In this document: piece after piece, positions 6,971-15,242 of the stretch
Position numbering within the stretch: position 1 is the first letter of the stretch
How the letters are laid out: each line of letters starts with the position of its first letter
Source: Hungatella sp. UBA3402
GTDB lineage: Bacteria > Bacillota > Clostridia > Lachnospirales > Lachnospiraceae
Direction: 5' to 3'
Length of the DNA stretch: 22,112 bases
Assembly (NCBI GenBank): GCA_002358555.1
Contig: DEPC01000207.1
Coordinates: forward strand, 1-22,112
The notes under the pieces: generated by a model
What the model was told of the DNA's origin: nothing
What the model saw: only the letters and a program-made list of their open reading frames with translations
Database searches by the model: none
Position numbers and translations under genes: made by a program

Positions 6971-8242
6971 ATGGGAGAATTATATAATCCATTTCCGAAG
7001 CTGCCAAAAAATATCAGACAGATCGGAGAAAGAGACCAATCAGTCCGGTTATATCTGGAGGACTATGTAAATACTTATTTAAAACGCCTTTATCCACGGG
7101 GAGGACAAGACCTGCGGGTGGGAGTACTGTTAGGAAATGCAGAAGAACATGATGGAACACCATATTTATTTGTAGATGGTGCTATGGAAATAGAGGAGGT
7201 AACAGAAAACGGAGAAAAGGTAGTTTTTACAGAACCAGCATGGAAGAAGACATATCAGGCTATGGAACAAATGTTTCCCAAACGGGTCATCCTTGGCTGG
7301 TTTTTATGTGGTGCACCAGGATGTACATTAAGCCCACTCAATTATTGGAAAGAGCATGGACAATATTTTGCCGGAAAAAATCAGCTTATGTATCTGAATT
7401 CCGGCTTAGAAGGGGAAGAAGCTGTATATGTGACATCAGAGGACGGCTTCTATAAATTGCGTGGTTATAGCATCTATTATGAGCGAAATCAGATGATGCA
7501 GGACTATATGATTCAGCGTAAGGATGCCCGTCGTGTAGAATCTGGAAATGGAGATACGGTAATTCGCGATTTCCGCCAGAGAATGGAAGATAATAAGCTC
7601 CAGGCTACATCCAGAAGAGGGACTATTCGAGTTTTAGGAAGCATGTGTAGTGCTTTATCCATTGTAGTGTTGGCTGGAGGCGTAGTGATGTTCAACAATT
7701 ACGAGAAGATGAAGGAAATGGAGTCAGTATTGACCTCAGCATTTCCAGTATCTGGAAAAGAGAGTATTACAGCCCAACCTAAGCTGTCTGATGATGAGAT
7801 AGAAAATGGAGAACTATTAGTAGAGGAAGCTCAAGGAAAGGTTTCTCCAACTCTTGGAACAGAAACCATGTCACCTACCTATTCTGGAGATTCCTTACCA
7901 GATTCAGAGACTGGACAAATTCCAGAACAATCAGACCAACTTGCATGGCAAGAGGAAACTCAAACAGAAGAAGTACTCCTGGCAGACAGTAATGTAGTAG
8001 AACAAGGAGGAGAACATGAACAGCAAGCAGAATCAACTGTCTCTGTACAACAGGAAACGGCTGCTGTGGTTGCCCAGCCTACAGGGGAGCAAATTACATA
8101 TCAAGTACAAGATGGAGAAACCTTATATAGCATATGTTTAAAATTTTATCATAGTTTGAGCAGGGTAGAAGAAGTTTGTCAACTAAATAATTTAGAAAAT
8201 CCTGATAAGATTATATCAGGTCAAAATTTGATTCTTCCTTAA
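6971..8242 (+). CDS. Membrane protein with JAB/MPN-like cytoplasmic domain and C-terminal LysM
   Basis: This 423-residue protein has three parts. Residues about 47-155 read like a JAB1/MPN fold (RVGVLLG..., VDGAMEIE, then ILGWFLCGAPGCTLSPLN at 107-124). The active JAMM pattern GWxHxHPG...LSxxD is degenerate here: both metal-binding His are gone, Ser121 is kept and the Asp is Asn124. A single membrane helix lies at about 219-241, preceded by basic residues (SRRGTIR), so the N-domain should be cytoplasmic. An acidic, Ser/Gln-rich linker then leads to a LysM domain (about 375-423: YQVQDGETLYSICLKFY...NNLENPDKIISGQNLILP) that should bind peptidoglycan outside. The start has GGGGTGAG upstream. The MPN assignment is my inference; the LysM and the helix are clear. 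Confidence 0.88.
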   Translation: MGELYNPFPKLPKNIRQIGERDQSVRLYLEDYVNTYLKRLYPRGGQDLRVGVLLGNAEEHDGTPYLFVDGAMEIEEVTENGEKVVFTEPAWKKTYQAMEQMFPKRVILGWFLCGAPGCTLSPLNYWKEHGQYFAGKNQLMYLNSGLEGEEAVYVTSEDGFYKLRGYSIYYERNQMMQDYMIQRKDARRVESGNGDTVIRDFRQRMEDNKLQATSRRGTIRVLGSMCSALSIVVLAGGVVMFNNYEKMKEMESVLTSAFPVSGKESITAQPKLSDDEIENGELLVEEAQGKVSPTLGTETMSPTYSGDSLPDSETGQIPEQSDQLAWQEETQTEEVLLADSNVVEQGGEHEQQAESTVSVQQETAAVVAQPTGEQITYQVQDGETLYSICLKFYHSLSRVEEVCQLNNLENPDKIISGQNLILP

Positions 8243-8302
8243 GAGAAGGAGGTGTGATATACTGTCCATGTAAGCAATGGTGACAATTCGGGAGAACCAA
8301 AG

Positions 8303-9571
8303 ATGAGCGACATGAGTTCTATGAACAGAGAATCCAAAAAAAAGCAATTACGCAGCCGAATCATCACGCCAAACTCTCCTCCTCCAGCTCAGGAAGACAA
8401 TGAAGAGATTGCAAAGAATGCAAAACTGCGTACTCGCCGCCGTCACCGCTATATGTTCTGGGCAATATTAGCCATCATTACAATAGCGGCTATTTTCTAT
8501 TACTGGTATCAACGCACTTACCAATATCAAAATGCTACTATAGGCTGGGAACGCCAATTTGAACGAGATGAGGTGGGTTTTGTTGCCTATCAAAATTTTG
8601 GGGATAATGTATTAAGATATAGTAAAGATGGAGCTTCGTATATTGATGCCAGTGGAAAGGATATTTGGATTGAGGCATATGAGATGCGATCTCCGATTAC
8701 TGTGGTCAATGGAGATTATGCAGCGATAGCAGACCAACAAGGAAACAGTATATACATTTTCTCTAAAAGTGGACTTCAAGGAATCGCAACAACCATACTT
8801 CCAGTGACAAAGATAACTATTTCAGCAAAAGGGTTAGTGGCAGCAATTCTGGAAGATAAATCTGCCAGTTATATTTATTTTTATCGAAAGGATGGCACAG
8901 AATTTAAACTTTTTATCAGAGGACTTTTAAATGGAGAGATGGGATATCCCTTGGATATCAGTTTGTCTCCAGATGGAACAATGCTGATGGGGTCTTTCAC
9001 CTATTTAAAAGGAGGAGAACTGAAAAACAGAGTAGCATTTTACAATTTTTCTGAAGTAGGAAAAAATGCCAACAACCGTTTTGTGGGCGGTTTTCATGAG
9101 ATATATGACAACAGTATGATACCTAAGGTATGCTATCTGGATGATATTTATTCGGTTGCATTTGCAGACAGCAGCATTTCTTTTTACAGTTCTTTGGATG
9201 TCATGTCTCCAGCATTGCTGAGTCAGATTCCCATAGAAGAAGAAATCAAGACTATCTTTTATGGAGAAGGCTATGCGGGATTTATTGTAAAATCAACATC
9301 TGGTGAATATGATTATCGAATGGAGCTGTACTCCAAGGAAGGAAATCACATATTTAGTAAAGATTTTAGTTATGACTATGAGCATGTGGATATTGACGGA
9401 GAGAATATCTTTTTGTATAATGAAGATTCATGTAGGATATATAATCGTTTTGGAAATTTAAAATATGAAGGAACTTTTGACTTCCCCGTTTCCATTGTGC
9501 GCAATGGCAGCTTCCCCAACTACATCATTGCAGCAGGAGCCCAGGCAGTCAAAGAGATAAAATTACACTAG
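8303..9571 (+). CDS. DUF5711-like membrane-anchored beta-propeller protein
   Basis: This 422-residue protein has a basic, disordered N-terminus (residues 1-49, ending RTRRRHR), one membrane helix (about 50-67, MFWAILAIITIAAIFYYW), and a long extracytoplasmic region. That region is built of short beta repeats with turns such as SKDGASYIDASGKDIW, SKSGLQGIATTI, RKDGTEF, SPDGTMLMGS and YSKEGNHIFSKDF. The pattern suggests a seven- or eight-bladed propeller and fits the DUF5711 family seen in Lachnospiraceae. No enzymatic motif is visible; a sensing or scaffold role at the envelope is possible. GGAG lies 8 nt before the ATG. The stop codon overlaps the ribosome binding site of transketolase, so the two are co-transcribed and probably coupled. 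Confidence 0.85.
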   Translation: MSDMSSMNRESKKKQLRSRIITPNSPPPAQEDNEEIAKNAKLRTRRRHRYMFWAILAIITIAAIFYYWYQRTYQYQNATIGWERQFERDEVGFVAYQNFGDNVLRYSKDGASYIDASGKDIWIEAYEMRSPITVVNGDYAAIADQQGNSIYIFSKSGLQGIATTILPVTKITISAKGLVAAILEDKSASYIYFYRKDGTEFKLFIRGLLNGEMGYPLDISLSPDGTMLMGSFTYLKGGELKNRVAFYNFSEVGKNANNRFVGGFHEIYDNSMIPKVCYLDDIYSVAFADSSISFYSSLDVMSPALLSQIPIEEEIKTIFYGEGYAGFIVKSTSGEYDYRMELYSKEGNHIFSKDFSYDYEHVDIDGENIFLYNEDSCRIYNRFGNLKYEGTFDFPVSIVRNGSFPNYIIAAGAQAVKEIKLH

Positions 9572-9585
9572 GAGGCTAAATACAA

Positions 9586-11568
9586 ATGAACAAAATTGAC
9601 GCTCTCTCCGTAAACGCCATCCGAGTTCTCTCAGCGGATGCCATTCAGAAAGCTAATTCTGGCCACCCAGGACTCCCCCTGGGAGCTGCCCCCGCTCCTT
9701 ATGAACTTTGGACAAATCATTTAAGTCACAATCCAGCAGACCCTCATTGGCCTAACCGCGACCGCTTTATTCTGTCGGGAGGACATGGCTCCATGCTTTT
9801 GTATTCCTTGCTTCATCTGTTTGGCTATGAGAATATATCCATGGATGCCATTCGGAATTTTCGTCAGCTAGGCTCCATAACCCCAGGTCATCCAGAATAT
9901 GGCTGTACTGCAGGTGTAGAAGCTACCACAGGTCCTTTAGGTGCAGGCATGGGTATGGCTGTGGGTATGGCTATAGCAGAGGCACATCTGGCTGCAGTAT
10001 TTAATAAAGAAGATTATCCAGTGGTGGACCATTATACTTATGTTCTAGGTGGAGATGGGTGCATGATGGAAGGAATTTCCTCAGAAGCCTTTTCCATGGC
10101 AGGAACCTTAGGGCTTAACAAACTGATTGTTTTATATGATTCCAACCGCATATCTATTGAAGGCAGTACAGACCTTGCATTTACAGAAAATGTAGAAAAG
10201 CGTATGGAGGCTTTTGGATTCCAAACCATTATGGTAAAAGATGGAAATGATTTGGAAGCAATTGGTGCCGCCATTGAGGCGGCAAAGGCAGACACAGAAC
10301 GGCCATCCTTTATTACAGTCAGAACTCAGATTGGTTATGGCTGTCCTGCAAAGCAGGGAAAAGCCAGTGCTCATGGCGAACCGTTAGGAGAAGAAAATGT
10401 GGCTGCTTTAAAAGAAAATTTACAGTGGCCTACAAAAGAGTCATTCTATGTGCCAGATGAAGTTTATACCCATTTTAAATCAATTTCCAAGGAAAAGGCA
10501 GAGGTAGAGGCTGCTTGGAAGGTGATGTTTGCTGCATACTGCCAGGAATATCCAGAGATGGAGAGCTTGTGGAACCAATATCATGATACAGCATTTGGCC
10601 AGCAGTTTCTGGAAGATGAGCAATTCTGGGCAAGAGCTGAAAAGCCGGAAGCTACCAGAAGCTTATCTGGAAAAGTTTTGAATTATATGGCGGGCAGACA
10701 GCTAAATTTAATGGGGGGTTCTGCAGATTTAGCTCCGTCCAATAAGAGTACTTTGAATGGAATGGGTGATTTTACCAAAGATACCCCTCAAGGAAGCAAT
10801 ATCCACTTTGGTGTCAGAGAGCTGGCTATGACAGCCATTGGCAATGGATTGGCTCTCCATGGAGGTATCCAGCCCTATGTAGCTACGTTTTTTGTATTCA
10901 GTGATTATATGAAGCCCATGGCACGTTTATCTGCATTGATGAAAGTACCATTAATCTATATCCTGACTCATGACAGTATCGGGGTAGGAGAAGATGGACC
11001 TACTCATGAGCCGATAGAACAACTGCCTATGCTGCGTTCCATTCCTAATTTTCATGTGTTCCGTCCCTGTGATTCTATAGAGACAGCTGCAGCATGGTAC
11101 AGTGCGATTACTTCGCAGAAGACTCCTACAGCCTTGGTGCTAACTAGGCAGAATGTAGAACCAATAGCTCAGACTAGCAAGGATGCACTCAAAGGAGCTT
11201 ATGTATTATCTGACTGCGAGGGAACTCCAGAAGTGATTTTGATTGCTAGCGGTTCCGAGGTAAGCATTGCCTTGAAAGCCAAGAGTCAGCTTGAAACAGA
11301 GGGTCAAAAAGTTCGAGTAGTTTCCATGCCATGTATGGAGGTATTTGAGGGGCAAACAGAAGAATATAGAGAGTCTGTATTGCCAAAAGCTGTGAGAAAA
11401 CGTGTTGTCGTGGAAGCTGGCAGCAACTTTGGATGGGGAAAATATATTGGTCTGGACGGTGCCTATGTAACTATGACAGGCTTTGGAGCCAGTGGTCCAG
11501 CAAATGAGCTGTTTAAGCATTTTGGATTTACTGTAGAGAATGTAGTGAATACTGTAAAAAATTTATAG
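9586..11568 (+). CDS. tkt: Transketolase
   Basis: This is a thiamine-diphosphate enzyme of the non-oxidative pentose phosphate pathway. It moves two-carbon ketol units between sugar phosphates (xylulose-5-P with ribose-5-P or erythrose-4-P). The product has 660 residues, the normal full length for a bacterial transketolase. Signatures seen are SGHPGLPLGAAP near residues 25-36, the substrate-site GGHGSM (65-70), the ThDP/Mg2+ motif GDGCMMEG...DSNRI with Gly156-Asp157 and Asn187, and GVGEDGPTHEPIEQL in the pyrimidine-binding domain. An AGGAGG box (9570-9575) overlaps the stop of the preceding DUF5711-like gene and lies 10 nt from the ATG. A strong terminator follows at 11590-11637. Linkage to an envelope gene is unusual but is probably just shared transcription. 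Confidence 0.97.
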   Translation: MNKIDALSVNAIRVLSADAIQKANSGHPGLPLGAAPAPYELWTNHLSHNPADPHWPNRDRFILSGGHGSMLLYSLLHLFGYENISMDAIRNFRQLGSITPGHPEYGCTAGVEATTGPLGAGMGMAVGMAIAEAHLAAVFNKEDYPVVDHYTYVLGGDGCMMEGISSEAFSMAGTLGLNKLIVLYDSNRISIEGSTDLAFTENVEKRMEAFGFQTIMVKDGNDLEAIGAAIEAAKADTERPSFITVRTQIGYGCPAKQGKASAHGEPLGEENVAALKENLQWPTKESFYVPDEVYTHFKSISKEKAEVEAAWKVMFAAYCQEYPEMESLWNQYHDTAFGQQFLEDEQFWARAEKPEATRSLSGKVLNYMAGRQLNLMGGSADLAPSNKSTLNGMGDFTKDTPQGSNIHFGVRELAMTAIGNGLALHGGIQPYVATFFVFSDYMKPMARLSALMKVPLIYILTHDSIGVGEDGPTHEPIEQLPMLRSIPNFHVFRPCDSIETAAAWYSAITSQKTPTALVLTRQNVEPIAQTSKDALKGAYVLSDCEGTPEVILIASGSEVSIALKAKSQLETEGQKVRVVSMPCMEVFEGQTEEYRESVLPKAVRKRVVVEAGSNFGWGKYIGLDGAYVTMTGFGASGPANELFKHFGFTVENVVNTVKNL

Positions 11569-11589
11569 AAAGAATAAATTGTTTTGAAT

Positions 11590-11637
11590 AAAAAGCCTCC
11601 TGTATTTAGAGTTTAGAGCTAAATGCAGGGGCTTTTT
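11590..11637 (+). terminator. Rho-independent terminator after transketolase
   Basis: The arm from 11590 (AAAAAGCCTCCTGTATTTAG) pairs with the arm at 11619-11637 (CTAAATGCAGGGGCTTTTT) with one bulge, around a 9-nt loop. The A-run and T-run at the ends make it a good terminator on the plus strand. Confidence 0.9.
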
Positions 11638-11737
11638 ATGTTTAAATTTAAATAATGAGTTCGATTAAGCGCTAGGAATTACTTTTGGAAAACTTCCATA
11701 AAATTTTTAAAAAATTCTTTCTGCTATACTTTTGTTA

Positions 11738-11766
11738 TTGCACAGGTTCCACCTTTGTTGTAAACT
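11738..11766 (+). promoter_or_regulatory. Promoter for the glucokinase gene
   Basis: TTGCAC (11738-11743) and TAAACT (11761-11766) are separated by 17 bp, about 85 nt before the glucokinase ATG. A second possible -10, TATACT with an upstream TGC (11725-11730), has no clear -35 box. Confidence 0.5.
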
Positions 11767-11852
11767 AATATTATAGTGAAAAACAGCTCAGTATTTTGGG
11801 GATAGACTGAAAAAGCTATAAGAAAATATACATAAAAAGGAGAGGAAGAAAC

Positions 11853-12800
11853 ATGGGAAAGAAATGTATTGGTGTTGATGTAGGGGGAACCAGTGTAAAG
11901 CTTGGTCTATTTGAGGTGACAGGAGAGTTGCTCAAGAAATGGGAGATTCCTACAAGAAAAGAGGAGCAGGGAAAATATATCATTGGTGATATTGCAGATT
12001 CTATTCTTCATCAAGTTTTGGCTCAGGAGAATATTTCTTTTAATGAGATTGAAGGAGTAGGAATGGGAGTCCCAGGTCCAGTAATGCCTGATGGACATGT
12101 GGAGGTCTGTGTAAATCTGGGATGGAAAGATAAATATCCAGCACAGGAGCTCAGCGCACTTTTGGAAGGACTTCCTGTAAAATGTGGCAATGATGCAAAT
12201 GTAGCAGCTCTGGGTGAGATGTGGCAAGGAGGCGGAAAAGGCTATACAGATATTGTTATGATTACACTTGGCACTGGAGTAGGTGGCGGTGTTATTATTG
12301 ATGAGCAGATTATTACTGGAAAGCACGGACTTGGGGGAGAGATTGGCCATATTCATGTAAGAGATGAGGAAAAGGAACATTGTAACTGTGGTGGTGTAGG
12401 CTGTCTGGAACAGGTAGCTTCTGCCACAGGAATTGCAAGGGAAGCAAGGAGAAAAATGGCATCTTGTGATACACCTTCTATTTTAAGAGAAGTAGGGGAC
12501 AATGTAAGTGCAAAGGATGTTTTGGATGCAGCAAAAGAGGGAGATGTTCTGGCATTAGAGGTTATGGAGGTAGTTGGACATTTCTTAGGAGTAGCATTAG
12601 CTTCTCTGGCTTTGACAGTTGACCCCCAGATGTTTGTAATCGGCGGCGGTGTATCCAAGGCAGGACAGTATTTGGTAGAAGTAATTAACCGTCATTATGC
12701 ACAATTTATGCCTATTTCTGAAAACAGAGCAACCATTGGAATGGCAAAGCTTGGAAATGATGCTGGAATTTATGGGGCAGCAAGACTGATACTGAACTAA
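11853..12800 (+). CDS. glcK: ROK-family glucokinase
   Basis: This kinase phosphorylates glucose to glucose-6-phosphate with ATP, feeding glycolysis. The product has 315 residues, normal for a ROK glucokinase. The phosphate-binding motif DVGGTSVKLG is at 9-18. The catalytic Asp lies in CGNDANVAALGE (Asp114). LGTGVGGGVI (139-148) is the second ATP motif, GGEIGHIHV (161-169) contributes a zinc-binding His and substrate-binding Glu163, and the zinc motif CNCGGVGCLE is at 177-186. No helix-turn-helix precedes the kinase, so it is an enzyme and not a ROK repressor. A purine-rich AAGGAGAGG box precedes the ATG. The gene has its own promoter and two hairpins downstream, so it is probably monocistronic. 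Confidence 0.95.
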   Translation: MGKKCIGVDVGGTSVKLGLFEVTGELLKKWEIPTRKEEQGKYIIGDIADSILHQVLAQENISFNEIEGVGMGVPGPVMPDGHVEVCVNLGWKDKYPAQELSALLEGLPVKCGNDANVAALGEMWQGGGKGYTDIVMITLGTGVGGGVIIDEQIITGKHGLGGEIGHIHVRDEEKEHCNCGGVGCLEQVASATGIAREARRKMASCDTPSILREVGDNVSAKDVLDAAKEGDVLALEVMEVVGHFLGVALASLALTVDPQMFVIGGGVSKAGQYLVEVINRHYAQFMPISENRATIGMAKLGNDAGIYGAARLILN

Positions 12801-12833
12801 TGATTTTTAGATAGATAAGATACAAATGAGGAG

Positions 12834-12857
12834 GCCCCGATTGGCGATAATCGGGGC
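12834..12857 (+). terminator. GC-rich hairpin after glucokinase
   Basis: GCCCCGATT (12834-12842) and AATCGGGGC (12849-12857) form a perfect 9-bp stem with a 6-nt loop, 34 bp after the glucokinase stop. No T-tract follows, so it may act with the next hairpin or stabilise the mRNA 3' end. Confidence 0.6.
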
Positions 12858-12876
12858 AATTATGAAAAATCTATGT

Positions 12877-12914
12877 GCAATTTGATGGTATTAGTAAATC
12901 AAATTGCTATTTTT
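12877..12914 (+). terminator. Second hairpin with T-tract after glucokinase
   Basis: GCAATTTGAT (12877-12886) and ATCAAATTGC (12898-12907) form a perfect 10-bp stem with an 11-nt loop, followed by TATTTTT. This is a plausible rho-independent terminator despite the AT-rich stem. Confidence 0.65.
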
Positions 12915-13154
12915 CTATACAAATAGTATAAAAATTGGATATGAATATAATGTGAACAGGCTGTAAATAGATTATGAAGATTTCTGGTTGTATCCTGGTC
13001 TGTACGGCATAAAGAAACTGTGGTATACTACCAATACAAAGAAGGTATTATTTGAGATTGGACTATTATAAAAGTGCTTTTGTTGTAAAATCGGCCATAG
13101 AGACAAGGATATAGGAATTTTTAAGAGCACTTTCACGACTAGAGGAGGGGGACA

Positions 13155-14816
13155 ATGGCTGAATATAATAAGAAAAAAACAATTGTAATTGGGCATAAGA
13201 ATCCTGATACAGATTCTATCTGCTCTGCTATCTGTTATGCAAATCTAAAAAATCAGATTACAGATATGGTCTATGAGCCAGGACGAGCTGGACAGGTCAG
13301 TGAGGAAACTCAGTTTGTGCTGGACTATTTTGGGGTTGAAGCTCCAAGATTTATTGAACATGTAAAGACCCAGGTGAGAGATATTGATGTCAGAGAGACA
13401 AAAGGGGTTAAAAAGAATATTTCTTTAAAAAAGGCATGGAATTTGATGCAAGCTTCCAATGCTGTGACACTTCCAGCAGTGACTGAAGATGGAAGTTTGG
13501 AAGGACTCATCACAGTAGGTGATATTACCAAATCCTATATGAATGTTTATGACAGCAGCATTTTATCCAAGGCCAATACCCAGTATTCTAATATCATTGA
13601 AACTGTGGAAGGAGACTTGATTGTAGGGGATGCAGATGCCTATTTTTCAGAAGGAAAGGTGTTGATAGCAGCCGCAAATCCAGACCTCATGGAATTTTAT
13701 ATCAATAAAAATGACCTTGTGATTTTAGGAAACCGCTATGAATCCCAGCTATGCGCTATTGAGATGGAGGCTGCCTGTATTATTGTCTGTGAAGGGGCAG
13801 GAGTATCCATGACCATTAAGAAGTTGGCTCAGGAACGGGGATGTACCGTGATTGCTACTGCCTATGATACATATACAGTTGCCCGCCTGGTGAATCAGAG
13901 TATGCCTATCAGCTATTTCATGAAAACAGAGAATTTAATTACTTTTGAAGAAACAGATATTATTGACGAGATAAAGGATGTCATGGCCAGCAAGCGTTAC
14001 CGTGACTTCCCAATTCTTGATAAGAATGGCAAATATAAAGGAATGATTTCCAGACGTAATTTTTTAGGTGCTCAAGGTAAAATGCTGATTTTGGTAGACC
14101 ATAATGAAAAGACCCAAGCTGTAGATGGGGTGGAAAATGCTAGAATTATGGAAATTATTGACCACCACAGATTAGGGACGATTGAAACTATTTCTCCTGT
14201 ATTTTTTAGAAATCAACCTCTTGGATGTACAGCAACTATTGTATATCAGATGTATAAAGAGGCTGGAGTGGTCATAGACCGAACGATTGCAGGGCTGCTT
14301 TGCAGTGCTATTATTTCGGATACATTGCTTTTCCGTTCTCCTACTTGTACAGAGATAGATAAAAGGGCAGCTACAGAGCTGGCGGGTATTGCAGAGATCC
14401 AGCTTGAGGAGTATGCAAAGGAAATGTTTACTGCTGGCAGCAATTTAAAGAGCAAAACAGACGAAGAAATTTTCTATCAAGATTTCAAGAGGTTTACTGC
14501 TGGAAAGGTGTCATTTGGTGTGGGGCAAATCAGTTCCTTGAATGAACAGGAGTTAGATACTTTAAAAGGCCGTCTACTTCCATATATTGTGGAAGCTCAT
14601 AAACAGCAAAAGGAGGTAGATATGATGTTCTTTATGTTGACTAATATTTTGGATGAGTCTACCAACCTTTTATGTGAAGGAATCGGTGCGAAAAAAATGA
14701 TTATGAACGCATTCCATGTTGAAGATAATAGTCAGGAGAGTTCTGTGCTTTTGCCAGGTGTAGTATCTCGTAAGAAACAGTTGATTCCAGCAATAGGTAT
14801 GGCATTACAGGTATAA
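13155..14816 (+). CDS. ppaC: Manganese-dependent inorganic pyrophosphatase with CBS and DRTGG regulatory domains
   Basis: This family II pyrophosphatase hydrolyses cytosolic pyrophosphate to phosphate and so drives biosynthesis. The product has 553 residues, against about 310 for the simple enzyme. The extra length is a regulatory insert: a CBS motif around 75-130, a DRTGG-like region about 135-248, and a second CBS at about 250-305. Metal ligands of the DHH core are visible: His14, Asp18 and Asp20 in GHKNPDTDS, Asp315 in LVDHN, the DHH at 336-338, and Asp389 in IISDT. The C-terminal DHHA2 part ends with SRKKQLIP, which binds substrate phosphate. Known CBS-type enzymes are inhibited by AMP/ADP and activated by diadenosine polyphosphates; similar control is expected. 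A GAGGAGGGGG box precedes the ATG. Confidence 0.95.
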   Translation: MAEYNKKKTIVIGHKNPDTDSICSAICYANLKNQITDMVYEPGRAGQVSEETQFVLDYFGVEAPRFIEHVKTQVRDIDVRETKGVKKNISLKKAWNLMQASNAVTLPAVTEDGSLEGLITVGDITKSYMNVYDSSILSKANTQYSNIIETVEGDLIVGDADAYFSEGKVLIAAANPDLMEFYINKNDLVILGNRYESQLCAIEMEAACIIVCEGAGVSMTIKKLAQERGCTVIATAYDTYTVARLVNQSMPISYFMKTENLITFEETDIIDEIKDVMASKRYRDFPILDKNGKYKGMISRRNFLGAQGKMLILVDHNEKTQAVDGVENARIMEIIDHHRLGTIETISPVFFRNQPLGCTATIVYQMYKEAGVVIDRTIAGLLCSAIISDTLLFRSPTCTEIDKRAATELAGIAEIQLEEYAKEMFTAGSNLKSKTDEEIFYQDFKRFTAGKVSFGVGQISSLNEQELDTLKGRLLPYIVEAHKQQKEVDMMFFMLTNILDESTNLLCEGIGAKKMIMNAFHVEDNSQESSVLLPGVVSRKKQLIPAIGMALQV

Positions 14817-14839
14817 GGCTCAGAATGTAAATGATGTTT

Positions 14840-14915
14840 GGTTAATTTTGTTTCTAAAGGTGATTTGAACTTTATTTGTTTGTGCTAAGTATTCGTATTA
14901 GGTTTAGAAATAACC
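14840..14915 (+). promoter_or_regulatory. Leader inverted repeat abutting the hicB-like ribosome binding site
   Basis: TTTCTAAA (14851-14858) pairs with TTTAGAAA (14903-14910). After a 6-nt bulge, GGTTA (14840-14844) pairs with TAACC (14911-14915). The structure ends at the A of the AGGAGG box of the next gene. It may be an operator for the HicB-like protein or an RNA hairpin controlling its translation. Confidence 0.4.
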
Positions 14916-14927
14916 AGGAGGAAAAAG

Positions 14928-15206
14928 ATGACATTTATTTATCCAGCGGTTTTTACTCCTCACAAGGAAGATGAAGGATATCATGCATATTTTCCTGATT
15001 TAGAAGGATGTGAGGCAGATGGACCTGATTTAGAGGATACGATGGAATATGCAAAGGAAGCAGCTTATAACTGGATTTGTGTGGAGTTAGAAGAAGAATT
15101 TGTTGACTTACCAGAAGTAAGCCATGAGGAAGATTTAGTTTTGGATGATAGAGAATTTGTCCGCCAGATGATGATTACAGTAAAATTACTTCCAGACAAT
15201 GATTGA
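14928..15206 (+). CDS. Solitary HicB-family (antitoxin-like) protein
   Basis: This 92-residue acidic protein has the HicB fold signature: YPAVFTPHKEDEGYHAYFPDLEGCEADGPDLEDTMEYAKEAAYNWI, given here in outline, with beta strands around FPDLEGCxxxG and the helix carrying the AKEAA stretch. HicB proteins usually neutralise the HicA mRNA interferase and repress their own operon. Here no HicA-like short basic protein is found on either side: the pyrophosphatase lies upstream and a flavin reductase downstream. The C-terminal region lacks a clear helix-turn-helix or ribbon-helix-helix, so it may not bind DNA. An AGGAGG box lies 6 nt before the ATG. A role as an orphan antitoxin, or one unrelated to toxins, is open. 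Confidence 0.85.
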   Translation: MTFIYPAVFTPHKEDEGYHAYFPDLEGCEADGPDLEDTMEYAKEAAYNWICVELEEEFVDLPEVSHEEDLVLDDREFVRQMMITVKLLPDND

Positions 15207-15228
15207 ATATGAGTATTTCTGATAAAAT

Positions 15229-15234
15229 GGGAGG
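15229..15234 (+). promoter_or_regulatory. Ribosome binding site deciding the flavin reductase start
   Basis: GGGAGG at 15229-15234 lies 8 nt before the ATG at 15243. A GTG at 15234 is in frame but overlaps this box, so the ATG is preferred. Confidence 0.75.
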
Positions 15235-15242
15235 TGGTTGGA

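Larger units (their letters stand above)
12801..13154 (+). other. 354-bp intergenic region between glucokinase and pyrophosphatase
   Basis: No gene is seen. The first part holds the two hairpins after glucokinase. The second part is the leader of the pyrophosphatase gene. It includes a TATACT with an upstream TG (13024-13029) inside a small dyad GGTA-TAC-TACC, but no good -35 box. A wider inverted repeat, AAAGTGCT (13071-13078) and AGCACTTT (13126-13133), ends just before the ribosome binding site. I could not match it to a known riboswitch. Confidence 0.5.

Noticed and set aside
11907..12380. 157-codon open frame antisense to glucokinase
   Set aside because: It lies wholly within a clear ROK glucokinase, has no start signals and its translation matches no family.
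13040..13154. Fluoride or manganese riboswitch before the pyrophosphatase
   Set aside because: The conserved cores of these riboswitches as I know them are not present; only a simple inverted repeat is seen.
14928..15206. Complete HicAB toxin-antitoxin pair
   Set aside because: No short basic HicA-like frame lies beside the HicB-like gene on either strand.
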